Origin: Panaeolus papilionaceus
Taxonomy: Eukaryota; Basidiomycota; Agaricomycetes; Agaricales
NCBI GenBank assembly: GCA_015501605.1
Contig: JADNRZ010000007.1
Location: 1,488,001 to 1,552,000 of the forward strand
DNA: 64,000 nt
Reading direction: 5' to 3'
Shown here: positions 12,198 through 26,052 of the stretch, piece by piece
Numbering within the stretch: the first letter of the stretch is position 1
How the letters are laid out: each line of letters opens with the position of its first letter
Notes under the pieces: generated by a model
Seen by the model: the letters and a program-made list of their open reading frames with translations, nothing else
Database searches by the model: none
Told to the model about the DNA's origin: nothing
Program-made: the position numbers and the translations under genes

Positions 12198-15176
12198 ATG
12201 GCATACGAAGACTGGAACAAAATTGACGAAGAGGATGAGGACGAGTTGCAAGATCTTTCAGTGAGCTGACTTGGTTTTGTTATGCATTTAGGCAATATTA
12301 ACGCGCTTCCAGGCATATGAGACTAAGAGAGATGTGATACTATTCTGCATTGACTGCTCAGAGTCCATGTTAAAGCTCTACGACGACTCAACATACGAAG
12401 ATGTTCAAACTTGTCATGTTTACACAGCGCTAGAAGCCGCAGTGCAAATACAGAAGAGGAAGATTATAATTGGACCCAACGACTCAGTTGGTATCCTCCT
12501 ATTCAATACAGTGAGATGCTTTCCTCTATCACCGTGGGTAGTACCCAATATGGTGTAACACTTCCAAGACCAGGAAAATGGATACCTCGCGAGGCCAGGG
12601 GGCCGAGATTAAGAAAAACACGTATTTGTTTCAACCAATTGCCCCAATCAGTGCCCCCAAGGTTCAGGAAATTATTAGACTACTTGAAGGTGTGAATCAA
12701 CTCTACTTCACGGGAGCCTCAAGATTGAAATTGGTTTATAAGATTCTCGTGAAGATCCCGACGAGCTCAGGCGGACATTCACCCCACTGACCGACGGAAT
12801 CGTCCCCATGGGTGATGTATTTACCAGTTGTAATTGGGTGCTGAGAGATGGGTTGGTATCATTCATATATATCCAAGGAGACTAAGGTTCACAAAATATT
12901 TCAGCGCGCCAAAGACAGCGACCAAACGTATCTTTTTGATCACAGACCAAGATGACCCACACGCCGGAGCAGCTAAATCAAGACTGAACACGTCGGCCCG
13001 GACAACGCTCGTCGTGCGTTGCGTATTTCATATTCCCAGCAACGCTTCTAATTTTATCATCTCAGGATCTTGCACAAGCAGGTGTGACGGTTGAGCCGTT
13101 TTTGATTAGTACAGAGGATAAGTCATTTGACGTGTCCAAGTTCTACTCGGTAAATTCACTAGTACACCTGCCAATCCATGTACTTGCGTGTTAATAACCC
13201 TTTTCTAGTCAGTTTTGTTGCCCACCAATATTGAAGACGATGTGGACAACCAAGATGACCCTTCAGTGCTACCGGAAGCTATATCTATATCTCGCATAGA
13301 GGACTTGCTATCACAAATGCGTTTCCATGAAGTGCCGAAACGAGCTCAATTCAGCATCCCTTTCGAATTGGCTGAAGGTTTTACCATTGGAGTGAAAGGG
13401 TGCGCATTGTTACAGAGAGATCCCGACGTCTCCTTTCCCAGCATCTGATCAACGTTTATTTTCAGCTATGGCTTGATAACCGAACAAAAAAAGGGTTCAT
13501 ACAAATATTTTATGGATCTCGGTGACAGAATGGAGGTCACCACCGTCAAAACGACCTATGTGGATGAGGTACTCGAGATGAACACATTCCAATCCGTTTA
13601 AAGTGACTAATGGCGATGGTAGGATATAGAAGCAGAGGCAGACAAAACAAGTATAATTTATGGGCCTGACCTTGGCGCTGGTGCCGGCGCAGACACTGTC
13701 GATGGAGGTTCCACTGAGAAAGTTGGGGTACGCGTTGTCAAGGCGGGGAGACGCGTGAGTCCTATTTCTCGACGTGGTATCATTTACTTAATGCAGTACG
13801 CAGCCGTTCTATACAGCGGAGGAGGTTCGGTCCTTCCGAACCTTGGGTCTTGAGCCTGGTGCGCTTCGTTTGTTTTGATTCTGAGAACATATGCCGAACG
13901 GCCATCTCTTCATCTAGGGATTAAACTTCTGGGATTCAAAGACCGTGACGAGCTCCGGATTGAAGACAATGTCAAACACTCTCAATTTATTTTCCCCGAT
14001 GAAATGGCAAGTCTGGAACACTGTGATTCTTGACAGAAACCTGACAGAGATTCCACAATCCAGTCCTATTCTGGTAGCAAACGCACATTCAGTGCGCTGC
14101 TTCGCACTATGATAAAAAAAGACAAAATCGCCATCGTTCGCGCATTAGTCCGGAGAAATGCTTCTCCCACATTTTGCGCACTCTTGCCTCAAGTAAGCTT
14201 TTTATTCCTCGAATTGTTTTGGGGTTTCTCATCGCGCCTTAGGACGAAAATCCAGATGAAGGTGGCTGGTCGGACCCTGCAGGTTTTCACCTCATCCCGC
14301 TCCCGTTTGCTGACGACATCCGAGGAGCAAAGAACGAGGATGATAATCAAGGTGTGATTAAACCACTACTTTTTCTTTCCACGTCACTTATCGCCCCCAA
14401 GCCCAGGATTCTCGAGCTAGCGAGGAGCAGATAGAAGCAGCTTCACAATGGATTAAAAGCCTAACAATCAAAAACGGAACATACCCGCCAGATTCATATC
14501 CAAATCCTGGTACGCATGGCTTTACTGATCCTCTTACGGTCCCTATTTTGTACAATAATGACCTTGTGATCTATAGCTCTTGCCTTTCATAACGAGCAAC
14601 TGCAAGCCAGTGCGTTTCGGGAGCAGTACGACCCCGCTTCGTTCGAGGATCTGACTCTCCCCAAATATAACATGATGCACAAGGTATGCATTATAGTGAA
14701 CCAGCTCGCCCATCCCATTAAACCATATCTCTAGCGTGCTAGCGGTCACTTATCTGCCTGGAAGACTCTTTTCAGCCATGAGGAAGACGTCAAAGCTCCA
14801 GACGATGTGCCAATTGGCTCAAAACGCAAAGCTGTTTGTGATGATTTCTCAAGGATTTTTCGTCTTTGTTAATCTCTATTGCTGCCTGTCTCAGGACGTA
14901 AGTGTAGGCGAAGCTGAAGTTAGGAGCAAATACGAAGCGGGTATGCTTGGCAAAGTAGGTCGTCAGGCAGCTGATTGAACCATTGGTTTATTGACTCCCT
15001 TGGCCCAGCTACGTGTGGACCAATTAAAGGTTTTTTTCCTCTTCCGTGTGCACCTCGTGCAAGTCGGACTAAAATACCCACCTCTTCAGGAATTCCTCAA
15101 GAGCAAAGGGCAATCCACTTCAGGGAAGAAAGAAGAGCTATTGAACCGTGTCACTGAGTGGATCGATTCGCACTGA
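12198..15176 (+). CDS. ku70: Ku70, DNA end-binding subunit of the Ku heterodimer
   Basis: Binds broken DNA ends with Ku80 and starts non-homologous end joining in the nucleus. Spliced from 19 exons (12198-12260, 12313-12510, 12569-12689, 12743-12851, 12905-13013, 13066-13149, 13209-13399, 13466-13568, 13623-13754, 13804-13858, 13918-14006, 14064-14192, 14243-14351, 14402-14509, 14577-14683, 14735-14833, 14895-14954, 15009-15029, 15090-15176) to 657 aa. Landmarks: an N-terminal vWA-like domain with RDVILFCIDCSESM and SVGILLFNT, ATKRIFLITDQDDPH, AQAGVTVEPFLIS, the core barrel with FTIGVKGYGLITEQKKGSYK and HSQFIFPDEM, FSALL and KKDKIAIVRALVRR, FHLIPLPFADDIR, and a C-terminal SAP domain (about 623-655, LRVDQLKEFLKSKG). 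The length suits the family. The intron at 14007-14063 has a GC donor. The junction 14833/14895 is the least certain; a nearby alternative also keeps frame. Confidence 0.95.
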
Positions 15177-18063
15177 TCGTGTCTAGAGCAAATATTCTAC
15201 CCGTCGAGCGGAGGTGGGTTATTATTGCGATTGCCTGCCAGCTAGCGTATTGATCGTACGTACATATTCAGGTTCCGCGAGGCATTCAAAGGGTCCTTGA
15301 CACACAACCGCGCAGTAAAACGCACCTCATTGGGTTTGCTCTTGATAAGATGCCGCTTAACGAATCAACGAAGAATCGATGCATGTAACATATGTTACGA
15401 GTGACCTGTAATGATATGTTCTCTTTTATTTAATCATCTTGATACTTCGACCTTCAACCTTCAAACCTTCAACCTTACATGCCCCAACATTTGTCCCCAC
15501 TCTCGGATTAGAGTGTTTCCATTTCGTTAGGAGAGTGATAGGAAGAATGGTGGCTGCCACTATCTTCTTGATCGATCGCCTATCGCTACTCCATTGCACC
15601 CTTTCATTTTATCAAGCCGTCAAACCGACGTCGAGGTGCCGGGCACAATCACACTCACGTTTCAGTCCACGCAAAAATGGTCGAGGACGTCTGAAAGCGT
15701 ACTAGCGTGCCAATCATCTTATCTCATGGACCAACAACTCAGGTTCAGCTAACAGCAAACTGAGCATTCAACGATGGGTTTCGATTTGACTGCTGACCAC
15801 TCCTCTCGCTATCTTTCATACACCGTAGCTCAAACTCTCCGTGTCTATGGAAGGTTTGAACGTGTGTCTGACATGGGTCTGGATTTCTGTCATTTAAAGA
15901 AAATGGTCGCTCAACATCCACTCAGACTCTAGATCTATATTGATAGCGATACCATAACATAACGATATGTTTTCGTATGTTTTCGTCAAATCTCATAAAC
16001 TTTGAAGAGGGACGGATGGATGGAATCTTCACAAAGTTCGACAGCGGGGTCACTCAACTCCGAAAAAAGTGACATGTACAAATCGACATTTCAGCGGTCT
16101 CGACGTCGGCGGACAGTCGGATTGCACGTCTAACATTCATTGCAACCCTGCCATTATGTGTATCTGACACCCCGGCGTGGTCAGTTTGGCAGGCCTCGTG
16201 TCATAGCGCTTATTATTGACAACACTTCCATTCATTTTGGGTCAAAGTCCTGCCCACAGACGAAGGCATATTTGCTTTCAAGCTCTTCAGAAATTCCTTG
16301 TCCGATATGCTTGAGATATGTTTTAATCAGGGATGTGTAGTGACATGAAATGATTCCGAATTCCTGAAAAGTACTATCCTCTTGTTCTGTTGAATCTGTC
16401 CCAAAGAGTGAGTACAGAGCGTATCGCCTTTTCACTTTCTTCCTCTGGTTTCTGGAAATGGAATCCTGGTTCTTAACTTCGATCGGTGGCGAGGTCCAAG
16501 GGTCCAACAGTATTCATTATCCTGAGTTACATATCCTTTGGTATATTTCTCAACGGGATCTATCGCTCTGCGTGGAATTTTACAATTGTTTTTTTTTCTG
16601 TACAATGTTTGTCAGGGACCACGGTTAGGTTTGAATTGGGAGTATAGGTTGGTCATGGGGCTCAGCAGGGTTCATCAACATACAGTTCTTAGCGTTGGAC
16701 TTGCGTTGGATACTCTCCTCGGCCTTAACCTGCCTTAACTTATACATAGCGGCATCGCACCCATTCAAATGGACATGGACTGGAGACAGGCTTAGCAAAA
16801 ATTTCGATCGTCTGGGTCAGGAGTTGACAGGAGGCGGAGAAGTTGACCCTAGACGACCTCGTATCTGACCATATGATTAAACCGCAATGATCAATGAGGA
16901 TTCCGGAGCACCGAGGGACCTCGAGGGAGGGTGTGATGAGTAAAGCTTCAAGTCTCCGGCTCGATCTAAGGGTGCCAATGCAAATATAGGCTGCTTAGGC
17001 GTTCTAGTACGTAGTCTTGAAACATTTTGACTCGAGGTGATTAATGATGAGGCATTTTGGTCCTCGTGGAGAAGGACACAATCTCATCTGACGTATGTCA
17101 AGATTATAGATACACTGCTGCGCCCTCAGAATAAGCTGCTATCTCTTCAGTTCGAGATCAAGTTGAGATCAAAGCGGTCTCATGGAGCCATAATTGAATT
17201 GCATATACAACTGAATTTGGGGGAGGTAATGCAAGCCAATGGAGGCAATGCATGTGGAGTTGGGATGGTTTAAACCAGACGAGCCAGCCCACCCATTCTC
17301 CAGGAACGAGGTCCCATCTAGTCCCGTCCTTCTCGCAACAAATCTTGGGGCTGATAATGTTTATTCCTAAATTAGCCACTGGGGTTATTATGCTAAAGTA
17401 CTACCGAGCAGCTTGGTGAAGACCTAAGAAAAGCACCTAATAAAAGGGGTACGAGCTGGATGGGACATTTCCGGAGGATATGTTATACTGTATAGACATG
17501 CAAAGTGAAACGCAGAAAGGGTGGAGAAACGGGTGCTAAAAGACGATGTCGAGATTTATGTAACACCTCACCATATCTGGACCTCGAGAGAATGACGCGA
17601 TGATACATAGTCTGCAAAGTTTCGACGTAAACTGGTCCAATTCCGGGTTGGTGGGTTCATGACAACATCCATGTTAGCCGTCGTACTCGATTGTATGGGG
17701 CTCGTGAGGCTGCTATATTGATGATCTAGACTCTAGGAATGCGGTTCGGTCTGGATGCTGATCGTAATAACAGGGTAACATTTGTCGATTTTCCTCGTCG
17801 GTTGTCAGGTGTGGTGTGATGCTGCAAAGTACGACAGCTCCCGGGTGCAAAATATGCTCCAGAGTCCAGTCCTCGTCCTTCACAACAAGGCACCAGAGCA
17901 CCAATAAAAAAAAATTCCCCACTCCAACAGTCCAACTCGCGCTTAATAAAAACGCGGCATCAACTCGTTCGGATATCGAACGTTCTGTTATGCTTTGAAT
18001 CTGATAACCCCGATGATTATGATGATGCTGTTCCCACACAGTTACTGGATAGAAAGAGTTTAA
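15177..18063. other. Intergenic region without recognisable gene
   Basis: After the ku70 stop come 2.9 kb with only short open stretches. A CTTCAACC-like repeat lies near 15450-15480. Minus-strand open stretches at 16232-16507 and 17713-18039 show no recognisable domain; the second lies just beyond the stop of the F-box-like gene and may be its 3' untranslated region. Nothing else is supported. Confidence 0.5.
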
Positions 18064-19376
18064 TTATGAAAGCCACATGCTCTCTTGCTGCCGCTGATCC
18101 AGGTTCAAAGGCGAGGTACCGTTGCCTATGGAGCAGCTGCAGATCGATTTTCGAAAGCTGAACTCAAGCATCTTTTTCTCGTCCCAGAGGCGCAGTACTG
18201 ATTTGATTTGGTCTTGGACAATCTTTTGAATGGAAAGGTCGCACGGGTTGTTTTGATATCCTATGAAATGAATGGTTTGAAGTGTCTTGAATGCTGGTTC
18301 AGATAATGCGAATGAAAGGCAACGGAGAAAAGTGCGATCCAGATGGATTTGACGAGACGAAGCATATACAATTTCCAGAGTGGTTAATGTGGATGAATCG
18401 GACTTGGAGAGGGTGTAAAGGATGACAGGAACCCAGGGCATGAGCGATAAAACGTGACGCGAAGATCCCAAGCTTAATCTGCGTAATTTTGGTGTGGAAG
18501 ACAGGTCAAATGTTTTCAGGATGTCATTTGAGGAAACTGCTGTCAAAAACCATGCTTGGTATCAGTCATCCATGCAAACATATAGAAATATAGGAAGACA
18601 TTACTTTGGAAGTCGTACAGGTGGAAGCCAACACTCAGATGGTGTAAAGATAGTCCAAGGGACTGCAGCGACGACGAGACCGTGCTGTTTGCGATGTGGG
18701 CAAGGGCGTCGATCTGATTTGCTTGCAAAGTAAAAACTGGTTCAGATAGCTTCCAGTGAACGATCTTATGATATTTCTGGGCACCCTCCATGTTGAACTG
18801 AGCGGAAAATTCTCCAGGTAATTGGAGGTGAGAAGAATCCTTGGTTTCCCAGTTACATGCAACCGACTGCAGTTCGATATGCATGACTTGTGGAAAACAG
18901 GTAAGGAGGTTCTCCAGATCCTCTGATCGGTGAAAAGCCAAACCCCGTAGTTTTAACAGACGGACGGAGGAAAACTTGGTCAGCTGAGGTTGGATGCATT
19001 TGGAGGGGGGCTCTCCGAAAACTGGACAGGCTGTGCAGGAAAATGAAAAGGAACGAAGGTTGTCGTTAAGCGCTAGCAATGGGAAGAGATTCTCCAGAGC
19101 ACTCCATTCTCGATCTGTCCAGGACGGGGTAATCTTCAAGACGAAGTTCCGGATGCGAGGTAAAATTCCGGTCGCAGAGAATGATGACGAGACGAGATCG
19201 AGAAAGCCTGCGGTCCTTTCACCGTCAAGGACGACGTCACAAAAAATTAGACGGTAGATCTCGTCTCGAAAATGCGACGACACCTGCGTCGCGATCCTGC
19301 GAGTAGATCCATCCCGAGCAATAATCGACAAGACGCTATCTTTTATTTCGGTGGGAAACGAGTAAAGAGGTGACAT
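18064..19376 (-). CDS. F-box/LRR-like hypothetical protein
   Basis: Two exons (19376-18605 and 18539-18064, intron 65 bp) give 415 aa. The start is the first ATG after an upstream stretch lacking one and reads MSPLYSFPTEIKDSVLSII. The N terminus has the layout of the divergent F-box-like segment in many Agaricomycete proteins (short hydrophobic motif with a FPTEI core, then a region with HFRDEIYRLIF). The rest alternates leucine-rich strand and helix patches such as VRLLKLRGLAF and PKLRRLSLGSS, which look like degenerate leucine-rich repeats. Such proteins may act as substrate receptors of SCF ubiquitin ligases, but the family is large and mostly uncharacterised. The call rests on composition and architecture, not on an exact motif. 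Confidence 0.65.
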
Positions 19377-20023
19377 GTTGAGAAGTGCCGGATTTTTTCT
19401 AAGCGCTGATGAGTTCAGATGTTGTTCAGAGCAATACTTGCCACTCACCAGTGTCCTTTTAATGGATTGCTTTGACCTTGTTGACCAGTGAGCTGGCAAG
19501 GGAAAATGGTTGGTTTCAGGTTATAGCCCTGACGAAAGGTACGGAATTTTGTGCAACAGGAAGCACGAAAATACACTAAACAAGACAGCTTGAGGGCACT
19601 GTGCAAAAGAAGACTTTCGGCGGATTGCTCGTTGCGGTGAAAGGTTTATCGCGAAGGTTTCTATCGGTCATCAGCGGCGAGGGTTAGGAGGCCTCTTATA
19701 AGACCAATGGAAGTTCGGAAGTACGCTGCGAGCAGAGTTGAACATACCGCAGTCGAATACTGCGATCTCAGTTGTTAATAAGGTGTTACTGTTTCAGAAC
19801 AACCAGTGAGTAGTGTTCAATCTCCGGCCAAGGGCTGCCGAAAAGTAATTATTGCCGCAAGGTTCTCAGGCCCGGGGGCATTGCCCCTCTAAATAGGTTG
19901 GACTTTGATCAACCTGTGTTATCCAAATGGTCAATTTCAGCTTTTCTTGATCCACCATAGAGCACAAGTAAAGCACCCAAGTCATGATGCCCTTCGAACA
20001 AAGAAATTGGCAGACGACGATGT

Positions 20024-20252
20024 TCAAACGTCACCTAGAAATTTGAGGGAATGATCCAGAGTGCTTGATCGGCCCGGGGTCCTCTCCAACAATCTGGTCA
20101 TATCCTGAAGCATATTTACATGGCGAAGTTTTGAAGGGTTTGAGCACAGGATAACTTGCGATGACCAGAGCATCAGGTCGAGCCGTCGTGAGATGTTACG
20201 CTTAAGTTCCTGCTGACCTTCCAAATCTTGCAGCGCCTTTTCGGTATTTTTT
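20024..20252 (-). CDS. Terminal coding exon of a small unidentified protein
   Basis: A minus-strand exon preceded by an acceptor (TTCTCCAG) encodes about 75 residues to a stop: NTEKALQDLEGQQELKRNIS, then RRLDLMLWSSQVILCSNPSK, LRHVNMLQDMTRLLERTP and a short tail. It looks helical and possibly coiled-coil, as in small subunits of larger complexes, but I do not recognise it. Upstream exons between 20252 and about 20580 could not be fixed; an ATG near 20581 and a donor near 20485 are possible pieces. If real, the gene is divergent from the glutaredoxin gene at 20661. Confidence 0.45.
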
Positions 20253-20660
20253 CTGGAGAATCAGATCAATAGGTTGTATCATCTGTTTATATTTACACAT
20301 AAAATTCGAAACTTTGAAGTATTGAAACTTGAACATCGCGAAAGAAGGATTGATTGTGAGCAATTGTCCGAAACGAATCAAATTCAGCAACACGCAAGGC
20401 AAAATACGGGTATCGTACCTGAAAATTATATTCCGCGTATATTCAATTCTCGGGCTTCCTATCTTCCATAGTACCTGCTCGTCCTGCTCCAAGCTTCAAG
20501 CTGAGGTCGAGGATGAGGACAAGGAGTGGTTCGGTGGGGTAAAGGCCGACGCCGAATGCCGAAAAGGCAATTGCGCCATCTTATCGGATAAGCAACGACG
20601 TCTGACAAATTGAATCCTTAATTATAAACCCTTCTCTCTACAACCACCACCAGCTCTACA

Positions 20661-21566
20661 ATGCCCTCCACAAATTATGTTGAAGTTACATCTTCAGTAC
20701 ATTTTCAAGACCTGCTCAACAAGGACCTTAACAGAGTATCTATAATCAATTTCTGGGCACCATGGGCAGCACCATGTCAGCAAATGAATGATGTAACCAG
20801 AGAATTGGCAAACAAATACCCTTCTGCTTTATTTTTACAAGTGCGTATGACTTACGTTGAATTCAAATATTTTCTAATTTGAATGCTTAGGTGGAAGCTG
20901 AAGAACAATCAGAAATTTCCGAGTCTTTTGACATCGAGGCCGTTCCATCGTTTATCATTCTGCGAGTTCGTGGCATTCCACCTGTGGCTGGATAGGGATC
21001 TCATACCGTTGGCTTTAGGGTCACACTCTCCTGGATCGGATATCTGGAGCTGATGCTGCAGCTCTAACACAATCTGTTGCTAAATATGCAACTACTCCAT
21101 CCTATCAGCCGCTGTCCAGAACGGATAATGCCCCGGCCAAGGCATCTCCAGCAGTTCCGGCAGGTCTGCAAACGGATGACAAGAAGGAGACGCAGGAAGA
21201 GCTAAATGAAAGACTGAGGAAACTAATGAACCAGAGCAAGGTTGTTTTGTTTATGAAGGGTAGTCCGGAAACTCCTCGTTGTGGATTTTCCCGCAAAATC
21301 AGCGGTTTGCTCCAGGAACAGAAAGTGGACTTCACTCACTTTGACATCCTGACGGACGAGGGCGTCCGCCAAGGTATGTCCAACCTCAGTTTATGTTTTT
21401 TTCACGCTCCTCTTTGGAAGACTAATCAACTATGTGCGTAGGCTTGAAGGTCCTGAACGACTGGCCGACATTCCCTCAACTTATTGTCAAGGGAGAACTG
21501 GTTGGAGGGCTAGACATTGTCCAAGAAATGGTGGATAGTGGAGAATTCGCAGAGTTACTCGCCTAG
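20661..21566 (+). CDS. GRX4: Monothiol glutaredoxin with N-terminal thioredoxin-like domain (Grx3/4 type)
   Basis: Cytosolic/nuclear protein that carries a glutathione-bound [2Fe-2S] cluster, works with BolA-type partners, and signals and distributes iron. Four exons (20661-20840, 20891-20965, 21019-21373, 21442-21566) give 244 aa. The N-terminal thioredoxin-like domain has WAAPC at 35-39, where a true thioredoxin has WCGPC, so only one active-site cysteine is left, as usual in this family. A linker rich in Ala/Pro/Lys follows. The glutaredoxin domain has [17 protein letters not shown], with the CGFS motif at 173-176, then [18 protein letters not shown], the glutathione-binding TFPQ region. 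Length matches fungal Grx3/Grx4 (about 240-285). Whether it corresponds to yeast Grx3 or Grx4 cannot be said. Confidence 0.95.
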
Positions 21567-24500
21567 TAACGTTTATGGAATAGACTCGACAGGCATCATG
21601 TATAGTATGTTCCCCTTGATCACCCTTATTGTCTCGCTGTCGTGAAGCTTTAGCATTGAATGAGTCGCAAACTTGCAACTCCTGTCAAATTTCTGCCCGC
21701 AAGAAAAAATTAAATGCTAACTGCTAACGTATATCAGAGCGACGTCATAGCCTTACGTCCTATCACCCAAGGTATGCCTCTTGTCTTCGATAATTTGATG
21801 ATGGTATCTAACAGATGTCGTTTCTGCAGAGGATGGCTTGACTCTAGCCGACCTGACGCGAACCAGCTGAACTTCTAGTTCACCTTTCAACAATCTATTC
21901 AACACATTGCAACTGTGGCGCGTTATCCGTGTCTCCGAAAGACAACAACGTGGTTCGACCGAAAGATGCGTATCTTGTCAATGCGATATACATAGATAAA
22001 CTTCCGTCAACAAAAATTGTCCACCAGCCTCTCCTTCAAAGTGTCAAGCGAATAAATGTTTAGCCTGGGCGGACGTATACATGAACAAAGTTGTAGGTAT
22101 TGGCCTCCGGGTTACACGTCTCGAAGTCATATGCATATTTGTCTACAACTGAATTGAATCAAAAGCTTATTTTGTCAATTTGTCCTCGAATCCATGCGAG
22201 GCAGACGTTTATGCCCCATTTACCAAGATTTCTCCCTTCTCCTGGTTTGCTCAAGATGAAAGGAGAAATTTGGGTGAGGGTTAATCAGCTGATAGACCAT
22301 CTGTTCTGCTGGAGTCGCATTGAGGACGGACGCAGGTATATTTAACTCTCTGTTTGTGTTTCGGAGCCTGATGTTCATTGCTTGCTTTCACCGATAGTCA
22401 ACCCGATTCGCTATTTAGCAGATATATTTTTGTGCTTGGACGTCCTGCCCGAGTAGTAAGTTGTACCTGTTCATGCAACTGCGTGTTTGTACATTGAAGG
22501 TGCTTATTACGGCGGGGTACATGTGAAAACAGGGCCCTGTTGCCCGTTCTCGACAACGCATCAAGGGCACATCCCATGATACACCAACCTGATCATCTGA
22601 GCGCCTGTAGGCAACCCGCTAAACCACATTTGGACTTGCACAGGGCAAATATCTGTATCTCCTCCACTGAGTGGGTACAAGTGGCGAGTTGTCTCATTGT
22701 TCAAGAAAGATTACCACTTACACTCAATGTGCGCAGCATGCATAACTCTACCGCTGTACCACTGTGCCAGTCATTTGGCGATATGCTCGACCTACCCAGC
22801 TATAGGGATCATTGTGTAGCGTGCCAGACGTCTGGGATGCGAACAATCATTTACATTGAAATTCAGGTGAGCTTCTCGGACTCGTCCCTTGGAATAACAA
22901 TTTAGACCAAGCGAGTGGAATTCGCGCGAGCTGACGCACTGTGAAGGGCTCTGTCCGTCCAGGAGCAGACCCGGCTAAGTATCGATGTTGCCGCCGGTCT
23001 AGTAAATCTACCCCAGAGAGAACCCATGGCCAACCCTTAAACCTGGTGTGTCAGGATGTTTCCAGAAAAAGATAATTTTGATTCTATCAACCGGAGAGCT
23101 TCTCGATAACCCAGGATACTGAATGGTCTGTAGAGACTCGAGCCGGTTTCCACTGGGTCGGATCGTGAGGGCACCTCGCAGAAAAACCCACATCGAAAGC
23201 CGGCTCTTGGGGAATTCTCACCCTTTGGACGGTACATCAGGGCACATCTCACCATTTGCGATTGTGATACATACACGTTATCAAGATGCGTGGCTTTCGA
23301 GCATAGAGATCGGGCTATGTTACTCTTAGTTGTGTAACTCGGTGAGATTGATCATAAACTTCATGTCATTTGACACTGACAGGGGCCTGCTGCTTGTGTG
23401 GACTCATATATCGCAGCGAGATGATTCTCAGGTGACAAAGACACACATATCTCTAACAAGTTCAATGTATAGGAGTTAACATGCCCTGAGGTATGTCTTC
23501 GTTGTTTTGACACTCATTTATGAGTTCCTGACCCCTTTAGCCTCGTTGTGTATTGGCAGTTCGCTGGGCCCTAGATAACTATCCCTTCTGTGCGTAACTG
23601 CGACCGCTGCATGGAATCTCGTGCGAAGCCCAGACAATTTCGCTAGTTGTGCCGTTAACACTCATTTATCTTTCGTTCTATTCCGACGATGGCTGGGAAT
23701 AGCGAATTCGTGTTGAATCGGGAGAGAGAGCGGGACTCATGGGACCGGCCGGACCGCTTGCTGTCATCGAGACGATTGGACAACGGGTGGCCATTGGCTA
23801 CCGAACAGTTGCATGGTGTTGTTAACAGAAGATTCTAAGAGGCAAGTAGACATAACGTCGTGCTCCCCCGATCATCGTGGTGAATCGAGGCTCATTTATG
23901 GTATATCTATAGTAAACTACCCAACGCGGTCTGGGGGAGACAGGTGAGAAACTTCAAGTTTGTGCGATCAATCATGTGTGCTTGCTATGGTCGATTCAAT
24001 CATAACGGTGTGAGTAAGCGATGAAGCCATGATTATATCTCCTTGTTTACAAAAGTCAGTTTGGCAGTGAAGTTCAATTGGCAGCTTCCGGGTGGAGTTA
24101 AGGGATAATTCTAGACCCTCATGATGTTGTGTCTGTTTCGTCGCATGTGGTAGGTCATAGCTGTCAAGGAATGGCGTGTAAATACATATGTCATGGGTAT
24201 GGGTGCTGCATGAGAATCTTCAAGGCATAGAATCGGTGCCGAGGGGCGAGGGGATATGCTATTTATTTGCAAGACATGATCGTCTTTGTTGGGTACTCCG
24301 CGTCTTCCGGTTCTCCTATATCTCTTGTCATAGGTGGGGAATAGGTAGAAGTACTCGTGGTAGGTATGAAATTTTACTGTGGACTTTTTAACATTTTCTG
24401 CGCTCGCTTGCTCTATCACAACATTCCCCTCGAGGGATGAAAATAATATGAGAAGTAATTCGGGTAGTACTCTGAATACCGAGTCGACAATAGAAGAATA

Positions 24501-26052
24501 TTCAGACGGTGACCGTCGCTTATTTTAAGACATGGATATTTACAGTGACGAAAGCTGACAGAGACGAAGGATGACATCAGAAAGCAGTCGCATCTGGGAG
24601 ACAGCGAGTCTGGTATTTTGAAGATCGATCAATGTTCAAAATAAGCGAGGGCCATTATTGGATTAGCGATGCATAGCCTCAGTGTCGAGGAAAGTGTTGG
24701 CCGGCTGCAGTCTTCCTCGAGTACTGGGAAACGAAGCAAAGACCTGCAGTCGAGCAGGTTCTCCCAGATGGCTGAGCTCGGCACGAAGGGTTCGAACATC
24801 ACAATCGTTTAGCGCTTCATGATTATCGTTGCAATAACGTCATAATCGTTCGAAAGGGTGTGATTAACTCGGAATATGCTCAAGTCGGGCGGCCTTTCAG
24901 TCAAGCGTACCTATGGGTAGATTGATATGATATATCATTTGAATTTACAATTGTTTAATTTTAGTCAATCAGAAGGAATCTGGCGGCGAGGCTAAAATTA
25001 CCGATTTCCTCGTCTAAACTATGCAAGCGACGAGGGAGAAACATTCCAAGTCGGGTAGGATGACAGGATTAGATGGCGTTCCTTTCGGTGCCGTGATCAT
25101 GAAGTCCTCCCAATTTCCTCGACCTCCGTGGAGTTTATAAGACTTTACCCGAAACGAGAATGTCAATGGTTGTCTAATCTGGGACCGGGAATCTTTGTCC
25201 TTATGTTGCTGGATGGCGCTCTGGTTCTTGGAACAGTGATAAGTTGTCATGATGGATGATCGGCGGCCTCTTGATGTTAGTGTGAATGTAATTTATTGGT
25301 TTTGATATAGTCCGCGAGCGTACAGAGACAGGTAGTAAAAATTACTCCGAAACAGCGGGGTATATGTGGTTAAGATTCCGACAGCGTTGGGCGTCTGTAG
25401 AGATCATCCAAGATCACGAGCGCCAACGGTCCGTAGGAAGGAGCGGCCCGAATAACTTCAATATATGCGTTGTGGCGCCGCGGCGTTTACGTCTGTCTGT
25501 TGTGAATACGAAAGAAGCAATAATTGTGCATATGGTTAGAGTCTACGACAAGGCTACATGTCACAAAACCACAGCCTCAAGTCTACTTTACAAGGAAATG
25601 TTGATACACTTCTTGAAGGCACCTGAATCCGATAAACAAACAGTGTCAATATGTTGTGCCATACTTGCATTAGGACTAAACCGAATTAATCGCAGAGGTT
25701 GTGGGTCATTAATATTCCACAGTGTCACTCTCCCCCTTTCAAATTACGCGACGCCTTGTCATGCAGCGAATTGAACTCCTAATCCAGGAAATATACCCAT
25801 GAAATCCGTCCTTCGAATTCTATGGCCGTCAAATTACAGGAAGCATTCGGTATACAGCCCCTTTTATTCATGTTTTTTTTGTCTGAATTTCCATGATGTG
25901 CTGCCGAAAACTATGGCTTCCACCAAACCATGAAGATGTCACTTAGGGGCATATTTGGCCTTTTGTTTGTACGCACCCTAATCTGCATCCCGAAATGGGA
26001 ATCCGACCATCTTCCATCTTACCACAACTCCATCATCACATTGATTCCAGAT
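21567..26052. other. Intergenic region without recognisable gene
   Basis: About 4.5 kb with no gene I can support. Open stretches at 22540-22905 and 25364-25774 on the plus strand have no recognisable domain, no matching splice pattern and an unremarkable composition. No terminal repeats or target duplications were spotted. The last few hundred bases should contain the promoter of the Maf gene. Confidence 0.5.

Noticed and set aside
24720..24810. GGTTCGAACATC-like segment as a tRNA T-arm
   Set aside because: The flanking bases do not fold into acceptor, D and anticodon arms; no tRNA was found anywhere in the window.
25364..25774. 136-codon plus-strand open frame as a gene
   Set aside because: No family resemblance, no neighbouring exons and no promoter-like context; not reported as coding.
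25930..26052. Earlier in-frame ATG for the Maf gene at 25930
   Set aside because: It would add 41 residues with no family counterpart; the model from 26053 gives the usual Maf N terminus a short distance before SNSPRR. Not excluded as a targeting extension.
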